Positions 33,630 to 43,715 are shown, counted from the stretch's first letter. The stretch is 64,000 nucleotides of DNA from Dasypus novemcinctus (GCF_030445035.2 NC_080677.1:113639263-113703262); one strand, 5' to 3'. Numbers and translations: made by a program. The notes: a model not told the origin generated them from the sequence alone.

Positions 33630-34860
33630 TTAGCAAAGAACACATCCTTCACTTACCCACCTCTGAAAATTAGGTAGCCTTCTGGGTCCTGGGATATTGT
33701 CTTCTCTATTGCCTCTTCTTCCCTCTACTGCAATAGCTATTCAAGACCCCACATGGGTGATAAGCTGTGGCTTAACCTCAAAGACAAGAGAGCCTATAGT
33801 GAGAGGGAATTGGAAAATTGGAAATCCCTAGCATCTGGGGACTCTCTCCAGACTCCTGAACCAGATTCTGATTAACATATGCCAGGTAATGGATGAAGAA
33901 CACCATTTCAGCTTCAACTTCAGAAAAGGAAAGAAGGAAGAGGGAGAGGAAGAGATAAAGGGGGGAGGAAGGGGAGGAGGAATCGTTATCCTCTGATCTT
34001 CGAAAGAAAGTTCATGAAAAAAGAGGAAGAAAATAAATCATCAAAAGAAAACACAAGTGACAGTGATTCTTTTTTTTTTTAGCAGCACCAGGAATCTGTT
34101 TCTTTTTGTTGCGTCATCTTGCTGCGTCAGCTCTCCGTGTGTGCGGTGCCACTCCTGGGTAGCCTGCACCTTCTTTTGCACTGGGCGGCTCTCCTTACGG
34201 GGTGCATCCCTTGTGCGTGGGGCTCCTCCACGTGGGGGACAGCCCAACATGGCAGGGCACTCCCTGTGCGCATCAGCACTGCACATGGGCCAGCTCCACA
34301 TGGGTCAAGGAGGCCTGGGGTTTGAACCGCGGACCTCCCATGTGGTAGGCGGACACCCTATTCATTGGGCCAAGTCCGCTTCCCATGACAGTGACTTTTA
34401 ATTCTAATGATGAAGGTGTAAGGAAAACAACAAAAAAGCAAACAAACAAAAAAGACAAAATGAGAAATGAAGAATATAAGAAAAAGAAGTCTAAGAAAAG
34501 TAGAAAAGAGAATAATGATTCAAGTTCTGACAAGCATCTCCAGAGGATCCCAGAAAGATCAATCAAAAGCCTGAATAACCCTCGGATTTGCCTTTGAATT
34601 ATGGCCATGTTCTGTAATCTGATAAAGATGCCGCTGTGACTGAATATGTAGATACTGTTAAACTTATCCCACAAAGAGGTGAAAGATTCATGAAGAAAAC
34701 ACAATATTTAAACTGTTAGGTTATGTAATAAGTACTATCACTTAATGGAGGGTAGGCACTGTGAAAAGAGAATCAGACACACAGGGCTGAAGCAAAGAGA
34801 GCCCTGCAGTCTTTAAATAAGAAGTAAGAGAACAAAATTCTTACTAAAGGGAAAATAAGG
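33630..34860 (+). pseudogene. NKAP: Processed pseudogene of NKAP, split by a DAS-SINE
   Basis: NKAP is a nuclear RS-rich protein of transcription and RNA processing. Short co-linear matches appear in shifting frames: at about 33690-33740 'IVFSIASSSLYCNSYSRP' (NKAP has SASSSVYYGSYSRP); at about 33835 'LQTPEPDSD' then a stop; at about 33905 'ISASTSEKERRK'; at about 34465-34520 'YKKKKSKKSRKENNDSSSDK' (NKAP: YKKKRSKKSRKESSDSSSK); at about 34585-34680 'PLNYGHVL' and 'AAVTEYVDTVKLIPQRGE' (NKAP: [20 protein letters not shown]...IPRRGE). The decayed C-terminus runs to about 34860 ('aagagaacaaaattctta'). No introns separate these parts, and there are many stops and frameshifts. The NKAP sequence is from memory. 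Confidence 0.85.
34058..34394 (-). mobile_element. Shortened DAS-SINE inside the NKAP pseudogene, 9-bp TSD
   Basis: Body 34067-34385 (319 bp), flanked by TGACAGTGA at 34058-34066 and 34386-34394. Antisense. The poly-T (tail complement) joins directly to 'agcagcaccaggaatctg', so the 3'-terminal 100 bp or so of other copies is absent. The tRNA-like head is intact at the right ('tttgaaccgcggacctcccatgtggtaggcgg'). Confidence 0.9.
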
Positions 34861-34864
34861 ATAT

Positions 34865-35620
34865 TTGATTTTCCGGATATTTTATTTTAACAAAACATAG
34901 GACACACACATGATCTGAAAATGCCTGATGTATCACTGTTCCTTTTATGTAACTGTCAGTCTGTCCAGAAAAAGCCAGTAATTGATATAATTTTAGGAGG
35001 TTCTTTGGGTCATTTAAGATGGATTAACCACAATAACTTTCTGGTTTGAAAACCGAAATCTTGAATGACACTTACTATATTAGGGGAAGTGACAGAGAAA
35101 GTGTCAATAATATGAGAAACTTAAAGCTCATGCCATTGGATGATGCTATAAACTCTATGGACTACCCCCACTTCCACCCCCCAATGCACTTACAGAAAAT
35201 TATCATTCCTTTATAGAAATGTGTTACGAATGGAATTAATAAAAACACACAGCAGACAAGTGTTAATAAAAATGAAGATACTGGTGAACAAACTAGATCT
35301 AGAATTTAAAAATTGATTTCTATACAGTATGTAGTCCACTCTAGAAATTAGGATATTTTTATTCTATTCCCAACCCAACCCCAAAAAACAAACCCAAAAG
35401 TAAGCTAATCCACAAACCTGTCCAACTGAAAAGTTTTGAAGTACTAATAAATATGGCAAAATGTTAAAATGTGTTAAGACTGGTCAGTAGATGCACAGTG
35501 TTTATATACTATTACCTATTATTCTCTGCATGTTTAAAATATTACATAATTTTAAAATCCCGAAAGCATGAAGAAAATAATGACTAGGGGTTAGTTAACT
35601 AAAGAAGGATAAATACATTC
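34865..35620. other. Unassigned; may include remnants of the NKAP retrocopy 3' UTR
   Basis: No ORF. Sequence downstream of the pseudogene's decayed C-terminus is AT-rich and unidentified. I saw no clear retroposition A-tail or TSD. Confidence 0.3.
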
Positions 35621-35621
35621 C

Positions 35622-35728
35622 ATGGGAGTGGATGTAGCTCAGTGGCTGACTACCTGCTTCCCATGTACGAGGTCCTGGGTTCAATCTCTGGTACCTTCAA
35701 AAAAAGAAAGGAAGAAAGAAAGAAAGAC
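35622..35728 (+). mobile_element. Head-only (monomeric) DAS-type SINE, sense
   Basis: 'gggagtggatgtagctcagtggctgac' with A box TAGCTCAGTGG (35635-35645) and B box GGTTCAATCTC (35678-35688), followed immediately by an A-rich tail with (GAAA)n. It is essentially only the tRNA-related unit, about 80 bp, without the DAS body. A weak candidate TSD ATACATT lies at 35613-35619 and 35729-35735. Not a tRNA gene: the acceptor stem does not close and an A tail follows. Confidence 0.8.
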
Positions 35729-35977
35729 ATACATTTCAGGCAGAAAGAAGAAAGAACAGTATATGAAAATGAATGGAAGTGAAAAATACCTCTGGGATAT
35801 AGGTAAGAAACCTGATGAAGGTGCCTAAAAGGGAAAAGAAGAAGACAAAATAGAATGATTAGCGGAAGGCAGCAGAGTCAAGATCTACTGACAGGAAGTC
35901 AGAAGAACCTACAGCTGCTTTCAAACTATTTAAAATATACTGCAAACAGAGGAGCTTGGTGGAGAATGCATACAATG

Positions 35978-36358
35978 TAAGATTTATTTTATTTATCCAC
36001 TCCCCCACCCCCCTGCTTCTTGTTTGGGGTCACTGTCTGCTCTGTGTCCACTTGCTGTGTGCTGTGTCTGCTCATCTTCACTTTTAGGAAGCACTGGGAA
36101 CCGAACCTGGGACCTCCCATGTGGGAGAGAGGTACTCAATCGCTTGAGCCATCTCTGCTCCCTGCTTTGTTGTGTCTCTCATTGTGTTTCCTCTGTGTCT
36201 CCCTGTTGCATCATCTTGTTGCAACAGCTCACTGCAGCAGCCCATCGAACAAGCTTGCTGTCTTGCTTATCTTCTTCAGGAAGACTGGGAACCGAACCCG
36301 GGACCTCACATGTGGTAGGCAGGAGCTCAATCATTTGAGCCACATCCACTTCCCAAGA
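35978..36358 (-). mobile_element. Dimeric DAS-related SINE, antisense
   Basis: Tail complement 'gatttattttatttatccactcccccac' is on the left. It has two tRNA-like heads, about 36090-36162 ('gcactgggaaccgaacctgggacctcccatgtggg') and 36280-36355 ('gactgggaaccgaacccgggacctcacatgtggtagg'), each ending 'ttgagccatc/acatc..ct(c/t)ccc'. They are joined by about 115 bp related to the DAS body ('tgttgcatcatcttgttgcaacagctcactg'). A possible short TSD is TACAAT. The ORFs on it are artefacts. Confidence 0.8.
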
Positions 36359-36414
36359 ACCCGTACAATTTAAACACTCATAAACATCCCAGGGAGAGGA
36401 AGGAACCATCATAC

Positions 36415-36605
36415 ATGGAGCACCTATAATGTAGCCAGCACTTAACATACACTATCTCAATTAATCTTCCCAACAACTCAGAGCTATTTATCATTATTCC
36501 TGTTTTATGTATGAGGACCCTGAAGATCAGAGAGGTCAACTAACTTGCCCAAGGTTATATGACTAATAAGTTGAAGAGCCAGGAATCTGTCCACATCTGT
36601 CTGAT
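36415..36605 (+). repeat. MIR SINE relic
   Basis: The MIR core is clear: 'gagcacctataatgtagccagcactt', 'gtttta tgtatgaggaccctgaag' and 'agaggtcaactaacttgcccaagg'. Confidence 0.75.
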
Positions 36606-36619
36606 TTAAATTAAAGCCA

Positions 36620-36903
36620 ATAATCTTTTTTGAAAACACTTTGTTTTTAGGTATAATTTACATAGCATAAAATGTGGCCATTTTAAATGCACAATTTGAA
36701 GAGTTTTGGTGAGTTTATACAATTTTGGAACCATCACCACAATCCAGTTTTAGAACACTTGCATTACCCCAAAAAGTTTCCTCATGTAGTTAATCCTTGC
36801 TTACTAGCCTTAGGCAGCCATGATCTGCTTCTGTCTCTATAATTTTGCCTTTTCCATAAAATTCCTGTAAATGGAATCACACAACATGTAGTCTCCAATG
36901 ATC
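36620..36903 (-). mobile_element. Old L1 3' UTR, antisense
   Basis: 'aggtataatttacatagcataaaatg', 'gtttatacaattttggaaccatcaccacaatcc' and 'cctgtaaatggaatcacacaac' mark an antisense L1M 3' end. Confidence 0.7.
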
Positions 36904-37334
36904 TTATTTTAAAAGATTTATTTATTATTCTCCCCCACCCCCTGCCTGTTGTTTTTGTGCTTGCTGTCTGCTTTCTGTGTCCATTCACTGTGCATTCTTC
37001 TGTGTCTGCTTGTCTTCTCTTTAGGTGACACCAGGAACCAATCCTGGGACCTTCTGGAGTGGTAGAGAGAAGCTCAATCTCTTGTGCCACCTCAGATCCT
37101 CTGTGTCTCTTTTTGTTGCATCATCTTGCTGTGCCAGCTCTCTGTGCAGGCCAGCACTCCTGCACAGGCCAGCACTCCCCACGTGCCAGCACACCACATG
37201 GGCCAGCTTGCCGCTCAGGCCAGCTTGCTACGTTGGCTAGCTTGCCTTAGCCAGGAGGCACCAGGGATCAAACCCTGGAACTCCTATATGGTAGGCAGAA
37301 GTCTAATCACTTCAGCCACATCTGCTTCCCTCTA
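36904..37334 (-). mobile_element. Dimeric DAS-related SINE, antisense
   Basis: Tail complement 'ttaaaagatttatttatt' is on the left. It has two tRNA-like heads, about 37025-37100 ('gtgacaccaggaaccaatcctgggac') and 37252-37331 ('ggaggcaccagggatcaaaccctgg'). Between them is a DAS body with short tandem units 'caggccagcactcc' and 'ggccagcttgc'. Flanks 'ccaatgatctta' and 'tctaatgctctttta' may be a decayed TSD. Confidence 0.75.
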
Positions 37335-37408
37335 ATGCTCTTTTAAGTCACTGTGTTCCCCAGAGAGGCAAGGAGTAGTAGTAATATTTATGTTTTATTT
37401 CTTTTTAG

Positions 37409-37543
37409 GTGGACTCAGAAACTCAATCCATCATTTTGGAAGCTATCAAAGGCAGTAATTCTCTTATTTCTAAGATTTTGGAATCTCTTTCAGCAAAGGA
37501 AAAACAAGATTGCTTTCAAGAATGTTATAATGAGCATTGCTAA
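37409..37543 (+). other. Possible orphan exon or coding remnant (44 codons, no ATG)
   Basis: Directly after a textbook acceptor-like tract (ttttatttctttttag, ending 37408) an open frame of 44 codons runs to TAA at 37541-37543. The predicted peptide looks protein-like ('VDSETQSIILEAIKGSNSLI', 'KEKQDCFQECYNEHC') and includes three cysteines. I do not recognise it. A run of 44 codons is not rare by chance, so this may be nothing, an old pseudogene piece, or an exon of an unannotated transcript. Confidence 0.2.
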
Positions 37544-37599
37544 AGCTCTGATTTCAGCTCCACTGAACATTCACCAAATGCAAATATATGACATTTAGG

Positions 37600-39330
37600 C
37601 AGATACTAAATTGAATTTAATATTTCCTTTTGGTCAGTGGTAATGTTATAAGAGCAGTTGATTAAACACTAGTGGAAGTATTTCCTGAGCACCAAGCCAT
37701 TTTTCAATAATAGTTTCAAAGTTAAATATAATCAGAGTAGTGAGTTTATGTGCAGAATGGTTATTTGGTTGGTATATGAAGCACCAAAGAGATTTATTAA
37801 CAAAATCTTGGAAATAAGGGAATCATTGCTTTTTATAGCTTATAAAATAGTGGATTGAGTTTATAGGTCTACAAAATTTAGTGGCAAACCCTTGAACATA
37901 GTTCATCTGAGTTAGTGCCACCTTTGGGAGGCTTCCAGTCCTGTCTTGGTGATACTTACCTCACTGCTCACATTTTCTTTCAAACTTCCTTAGATTCCAG
38001 GGAAGCACCCCCTTAGAAAATGATTGCAGAGTCCAGACCATACCTAAATCATTCAGGCCTCCTCGTTCACTCCTTCTCAAGGCTCACTCCTTGTCTCTTC
38101 CCTGGGTCTGTATCAGTTATATCTTCTAAGCAAAATATGAGGGTAATTGATCTGAAAAATTTGAGCCTATAGAAAAATAGGATCAAATGAGACTTGGTCT
38201 TAGGAAGTCAGTATATTTACAGTGCTCAAATCCCATCTCTTCCTGTAAGAGGCTCACTAAGGTTCTATAAGGAGGACTTAGCTTGAGGGTGAGGTAGCAC
38301 AACGGACTGGAGCCTATATTGATGGTTGGTTGAGGGAGTTTTCCCTTGACTAACTTCTCTCCGTGGTCACATAGTCTTTCTTTCAGACTTCCCCCTTTTA
38401 ACTTCTAACATCCAAGTCTATACTATGCCAACATATTTTCTTAAAATACTGTCCAAAAAAGGGACCACTTTTGGAGAAAGAGCTCAAAGGGTGCACTCTC
38501 CTTGCTCCTTTGTCCCCACTGTTTCCAGCATATAATCTCCAGTGTCAAGTCTCTCCATTAAATGTTTCTTCCAGATGGGTCTTTGAGCCAGCAGATGGCT
38601 TAGCCTAAATCCTGGAGGGGACACTGTGCCTGTGTCTATGAGCCTTCTTATCTGCTACTGTTTGACCCAGGCAAGAAGTGGCAGCAGTTCTGGACCACCA
38701 CCCCGTAAGCAATGAGCTTAGCTCGTTTGTCCTTCAGTACACTTTTTTCCTAAGTATATCCTACCGGGTAGGTACTGAAATACCAGCTCCTACAGCTGCC
38801 TCCATTCTCAGAGCCTATTAGGACTTTGGCTCTCTGTTTGTTTCATTTTTGGTCCACAGAGATGTTTGTCTTGTTTTTGAATTAGACAACATATTTTATC
38901 TATGCTAACACTGTTGAGAATGGAAACCTGTGCAAATCTTACAGGCATTCTATTCATCTTTTAAACATTACTCAGGCTTCACCTTTTATTAAGTATCTAA
39001 ACTTCTCACATCCCTACCAACTTTTTCTCATTCCCACCCCCTCCCACACACATACTTAAATGGTGGCATGAAATGTAACATGGAACTGTATAGCATAGCA
39101 AAACTTCATGTGAAATACGAGTATGGGTAATATTGCATATATGACTGTTTTTCTTTGAAACTGAACAAATGTACATTAATGTTACAAGATGTTAATATCA
39201 AGCAAAAGTATAGCCAAAGCAAAATATGGATAGTAGTGTATAGTAATATATTAATAATCTTCCATTAAGGGTTAAAAAAAAAAAAAAAAGGAAATGCACT
39301 AAGTGAAAGAAACTACACAAAAGGTATTAC
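37600..39330. other. Unassigned unique-looking sequence
   Basis: About 1.7 kb without recognised repeats or genes; no ORF of note. An A17 run at about 39273-39289 could be an old retroposon tail. Confidence 0.4.
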
Positions 39331-39333
39331 AAA

Positions 39334-39560
39334 TTGGGAAGCAGATGTGGCTCAAGTGATAGGACTTCCGCCTACCATACAGGAGGACCCAGGTTTGATC
39401 CCTCGGGACTCCTGGTTAAAAAAAAAGAGAGAAAGCATGCCCACGTGGCAAGATGAGTACCCACATGAGTGCCCACGTGGAGAGGCAAGTGCCTGTGCAG
39501 CAAGCACACGTAGTGCTGGCCCGTGTGGAGTGCTGGCGAACGTGGAGTGCTGGCCCACCA
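39334..39560 (+). mobile_element. DAS-related SINE variant, sense
   Basis: Head 'gggaagcagatgtggctcaagtgatagg' with 'tggctcaagtg' as A box and 'ggtttgatccc' as B box, then an A-rich joint (39418-39427). After the joint lies a body of short repeats 'cccacgtgg'/'gtgctggcc'/'gtggagtgctgg'. The reverse complement of these units resembles the body of the dimeric element at 36904-37334, so the two probably belong to one subfamily. Confidence 0.7.
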
Positions 39561-39599
39561 TGATGAAGATGCTAAAGTAGCTAGTGGAAAATGTGCGCA

Positions 39600-40130
39600 C
39601 TATGCAGGAAGTAAAGAAATTGTAGCAGTAACATGACGATTACACAAACAGTGAATTGCTAGAAGTGAAAAAAATATCAGAAATGAAGAATTTAACATTA
39701 GATGGATTTAACAGGCCAGCACAGGAAAGAATCGGGGAACTTGAAAACAGTTACATTGAAAACATCCCTACCAAAAACAAGGAGGAAAAAGTGGGGGGGG
39801 GGGGGGGGATGACCCAATTCATCCATTCTCTGGTTTCTCTTCAGATCATACAGATCTTTCGTCTTTTACCAAAGATTTCCATGGAGAAGAAGTTATGAGT
39901 TTTTAATCAGTGCCAAAGATGTACTGTGTTAATAGGGTGGTGTGGAAAAATTTGCCATGTGTATGCTATGGACCATAGTTAGTGGTACAGTCTGATGATA
40001 TTTCTCATAATCTGTACAAAATGTTCCTCAACAGTGTGGTGTGTTGGTGAAGGGTTGTTGTATGGGAATTCTACACGTGCATGATTGTTTTCTAAGTTAT
40101 AATTCCGTAATAAAAACATATTTTAAAAAA
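39600..40130 (+). mobile_element. L1/HAL1-like fragment with ORF1 remnant and 3' end
   Basis: 'KISEMKNLTLDGFNRPAQER' followed by 'IGELENSYIEN' (39668-39760) resembles the coiled-coil end of L1 ORF1. A run of 16 G (39793-39808) and a 3' end follow ('gaccatagttagtggtacag', 'tatgggaattctacacgtgcatgattg', 'ccgtaataaaaacatattttaaaaaa'). ORF1 lying close to the 3' end without ORF2 resembles HAL1 half-LINEs, but an internal deletion of an L1 gives the same picture. Confidence 0.55.
39793..39808 (+). repeat. G16 homopolymer
   Basis: Sixteen consecutive G residues. Length-unstable, and may also be an assembly-sensitive site. Confidence 0.9.
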
Positions 40131-40139
40131 AGTGCTAGT

Positions 40140-40405
40140 CCTTCCACCAAAATACCCTGTAAACTCTCACTGTATTGTAATTAACTATTCATCTGTACTG
40201 GACCATGCTCTTTAAGGACAGGAACAATGTTTCATTTATCTTTGTATCACTTGCACATGACACAGTGGGCTTGTTTAATGGTAGGAACAAACAAAATCAT
40301 TTCCTTCAAAATTCCTAATAAATTCTTAAATATTAGGAGACATTCAACGAATAATGGATTACTCATTGGTTTGATTTACTGGTTGAGACCAGATCCTATG
40401 CATTT
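40140..40405 (+). repeat. L2 LINE 3' fragment
   Basis: 'actctcactgtattgtaattaactattcatctgtac', 'ctctttaaggacaggaacaatgtttcatttatctttgtatcact' match the sense L2 3' end. Confidence 0.7.
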
Positions 40406-40644
40406 CTGAATGTTTTACTTGTTTTTTTCATTCTTCCTTTTCTTTTTTGCTTTTCTTGCTCTCCTGTTTTTAGAGAAGGTAAAGATGCAGCAAAGTATAA
40501 AGAAATAGATGAGATTGCAGAGAAAAATTACACTAGTTTACCTTTTTTTTAAAGATAAAAGTGAAAATATTTGTCTATTATTAATCCTTTGACCAATATA
40601 GTGTTGGGTTTGGAAATGAGAACAAAGGTCTTTGCTATTGGTCC

Positions 40645-40824
40645 TAAAATTAATTCTTTTTTTTTTAATTTTTAAAAAAATTTTATATTATTCATTTTTT
40701 AAAAATATTACATTTAAAAAATATGAGGTCCCATTCAACCCCACCGCCCCCACCCTACCACTCCCCCCACAGCAACACTCTCTCCCGTCATCATGACACA
40801 TCCATTGCATAAAATTAATTCTTT
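40645..40824 (-). mobile_element. Very short armadillo-type L1 insertion, antisense, 15-bp TSD
   Basis: Body 40660-40809 (150 bp), flanked by perfect TAAAATTAATTCTTT at 40645-40659 and 40810-40824. It contains only the L1 3' tail and terminal 3' UTR ('gaggtcccattcaacccca', 'catcatgacacatccattg'), in the same phrase order as 7978-8387. An extreme 5' truncation. Confidence 0.92.
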
Positions 40825-41899
40825 ACATAAAAGCAGGTCTAGTGAGATAAGATGCCTGACCTTTACATAATTGCTTTAAGTTAAAGAAATTTAAGTCATT
40901 TGGTGCTGCAGCAATCTGCTTCAGCTATCATATAGTGATTATGGATCACAATAACCTGAGTTTCAGTACATCATCTCACCTAGAATCATTCAACATTGGA
41001 GCCTTGCCATTTACTTAGCTTACAAATCATAACTGGTAAACAGAACATCACATATGTCAGTAACTTTAATTTTGCCAATTTTTACCTCATGTGGTTGCCA
41101 ACAGACCATTTATCTATTTTTATTATCTGATACTTAACAGATAGATAATGTTAAAGACCAGCTAGGACACTCACCTGGCATGAAGAGATCAGCATTCAGT
41201 TATTGGTACTGACTGATGTTTATAAGACTGGTAACAAATTACTTAGTCTCATTATTCCTTACTTGAAAACTTAACTAATAAAATCAGCCAAGTTATTTGC
41301 TAAATTTTTGTCTTAAGGATTCTGTGAGGATTCAAATGGGAAACTCCAACTCATGTTGGAGTCGCAGATTCATAGATAAAGTAGCTTCTTTCTGGACATT
41401 GAATAGCACCTAGAAGTAGCAATAGAAATGATAGTTCTCAAAACCACTAGTGAAAATTCTGTTTAAAAAAGGGGGGAGGGGTGTTACCTAGGACCTCAGG
41501 TAGCCTCCAAAGGCTTCTCACTCAAGGAAAAGGTTTTTACATCACATAATTAAGATTATTCATCTTTAATAAGACTGCTTTTTGCCTGTGATTTTTAAAT
41601 GCTAAATGTTTTAGATTTCTTTAATTTTTCCCCTCTCTATGTGCTTTTTAACCCCTTAGGCTTCATGTTATCTTAGCTCATCAGTATCTGTGGCCTAGCA
41701 CTTGTTTTGACCAAGTCATCATACATATCCTTTCCCACATAGGGTAACCCCTTAAGCTTTATCTGCTAAAACCAGCTTTTCACAGTCCTAGGAGGGCCTC
41801 CAAATTGTTTTCTATGTGTTTTTCTCAAGAAGCAAACAGGAGAAAATCAACAAGGTTGATTTTACCCTATAAATAAGAAATTATACTGCGTCCTTAATT

Positions 41900-42130
41900 T
41901 ATCATTGAGACTTTGTAAAGTTAAAATTTATTGAGTTTTTTCCATGTATTAACTTGTTTAGAAAACATAACAACTTTATGAGATAAGTACCATTATTATG
42001 CCCATTACACAACAGAAGATAAAAGGCAGGGCTATTAAACAAGTTGCCTGAGATCACATGGTTAGGAAGGAATAAAGCCAGGATTAAAAGCCCAGGCAGA
42101 CTGGCTCCAAAGTCTTCTTAAGTACTGCAC
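41900..42130 (+). repeat. MIR SINE relic
   Basis: 'gagataagtaccattattatgcccattacacaacagaag' and 'caagttgcctgagatcacatggttagg' form the MIR core. Confidence 0.7.
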
Positions 42131-42189
42131 TATTCTATTTATTTTGAACCTCAAAAGTATAATTTCCTTCTGCTGGATAATTATTTGTC

Positions 42190-42430
42190 TTTAGTAATAC
42201 ATTTGCATAAGAGAATGGCCTCAAAGTTGGGAAACTTGGATTCTTGTTCTGTGCTTTAACCACTTTTGTGATCTACAGCAATCTATTGCCCACTTTGGGC
42301 ATCAATTTTCTCATCCATAAAATAAAAGAGTTGGGGGGGGAATAAATGAACGAATAAATCTTAAATAAAAATAACAGAGTTGAATTACATGACTTCTAGG
42401 TTCTCTTTCAGAGCTAACATTCTGAGCCTA
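42190..42430 (+). repeat. MIR SINE relic
   Basis: 'gggaaacttggattcttgttctg', 'cactttgggcatcaattttctcatccataaaataaaag' and 'gaattacatgacttctaggttctctttcag' match MIR in sense orientation, with a small A-rich insertion at 42331-42374. Confidence 0.65.
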
Positions 42431-42589
42431 CACATAAATTTCAACACTATTCTTATAATTTTCCAAATATTACATTTTATCTTAACAAACTCCTAGAGTC
42501 TGAGTGCCCAGAAGTTTTTAAAAGACATGTGCTTATTTATTTGTATGATTGTCTATATAAGATGTACTATGTAGAGAAAAAAGGTGGAG

Positions 42590-43190
42590 AGAATTTAATC
42601 TTCTATTCTTTTCCTGAATGCAACCATTAACATATATTAATTGCATACCTACTACCAGGCACTATGGACCAGTGGTAAACTTAAGTAACAGGGTCCATGC
42701 GTTCAAGGAGTCAACAGACCTGTGGAGAAAGAGAGAAAGAACATACGATGTAAAATTGCATTTGTATTAAGCTTTACAAAGAAGATGTACACGGTACCTT
42801 GACAACATCTAATTAACCTAGGAGATATGACCTAGGCAAAGGTCTTGGGGAAATGACCTAATAAACTAATATCAAATTTGAATAGGAAATGATCACTTAA
42901 CTACTTTCAAAGTTGAACAGCAGTTTGAGAGAAAGAAGGGGGAGGAGGACATTCTATATAGAGAAAATGCATGGGCAAAGGCCTAAGGGCCACAGGGAAA
43001 GGGAAAGAAGGCCCAAACTAGAAGCAATGTGAAGCCACTGCAGTGCCCTAAGCTAGGGGAGGGATTCGTTGTGACATCATCACAAACACATTCTACCAAC
43101 ATTACCCAGGCTGCCTATAGGAGAGGAAAAGTGGGTTCAGGAAAACTAGTTAGGAGGCAAGAAGTGATAGTAGCATGGGATGTAGTGTTG
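42590..43190 (+). repeat. Ancient interspersed repeat (same family as 3851-5680)
   Basis: 'aggcactatggaccagtgg', 'gcatgggcaaaggcctaagggccac', 'gaagccactgcagtgccctaagc' and 'gttaggaggcaagaagtgatag' recur in the same order as the copy around 56560-56800 and as known in other mammals. The 68-codon ORF here is chance. Confidence 0.45.
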
Positions 43191-43613
43191 GCAGTGGGGG
43201 GTAGGGTAAGAAAGATGGGGAAAAAAGTATTTTAAAACATGTACACTTGATTGAAACTGTGATTTTATTTAGATTATATAAAGAGGCTTTAACAAAACAC
43301 CTCAGAAATTATGCTTCTTAATAAGTGTCAATGTGTCATATTGGGACGTTATATACCAACTTCAATGATGCTTCATGGCTCTAAACAATTCTGGAAAGAC
43401 TGCTTCAAAACTTCCTTCAGAAGGAGTTTATGAGTCAAGCCAGAAAAATAGACTTATTGCTATATATATATAGCCATACTTCATAGATCCTGAAAGCTAA
43501 GGAAACAAATATGTGAATATTCTGAATTGATGCAATGTTTGTAAGAACTTCCTTTTATGAGTCTGACCTTAAGTGAATACATGAGGTCATATCTTTAAGA
43601 AAATAATGTGATG

Positions 43614-43715
43614 TGGAGCAGGTATAGCTCAGTGTTTGAGCACGTGCTTCACAAGTACAAGGCCCAGGTTCAATTCCCTGTACCTTAAAAAAAAAAAATT
43701 ATAATAATAAAAAAG
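43614..43715 (+). mobile_element. Head-only DAS-type SINE, sense
   Basis: 'ggagcaggtatagctcagtgtttgagc' with A-box-like TAGCTCAGTGT (43625-43635) and B box GGTTCAATTCC (43667-43677), ending 'ctgtacctt' plus A12 and AATAATAATAAA. Same architecture as 35622-35728. A pseudo-tRNA, not a tRNA gene. Confidence 0.8.

Noticed and set aside
35635..35688. tRNA gene
   Set aside because: A and B boxes are present but the acceptor stem does not close and a poly(A) tail follows, so it is a tRNA-derived SINE.
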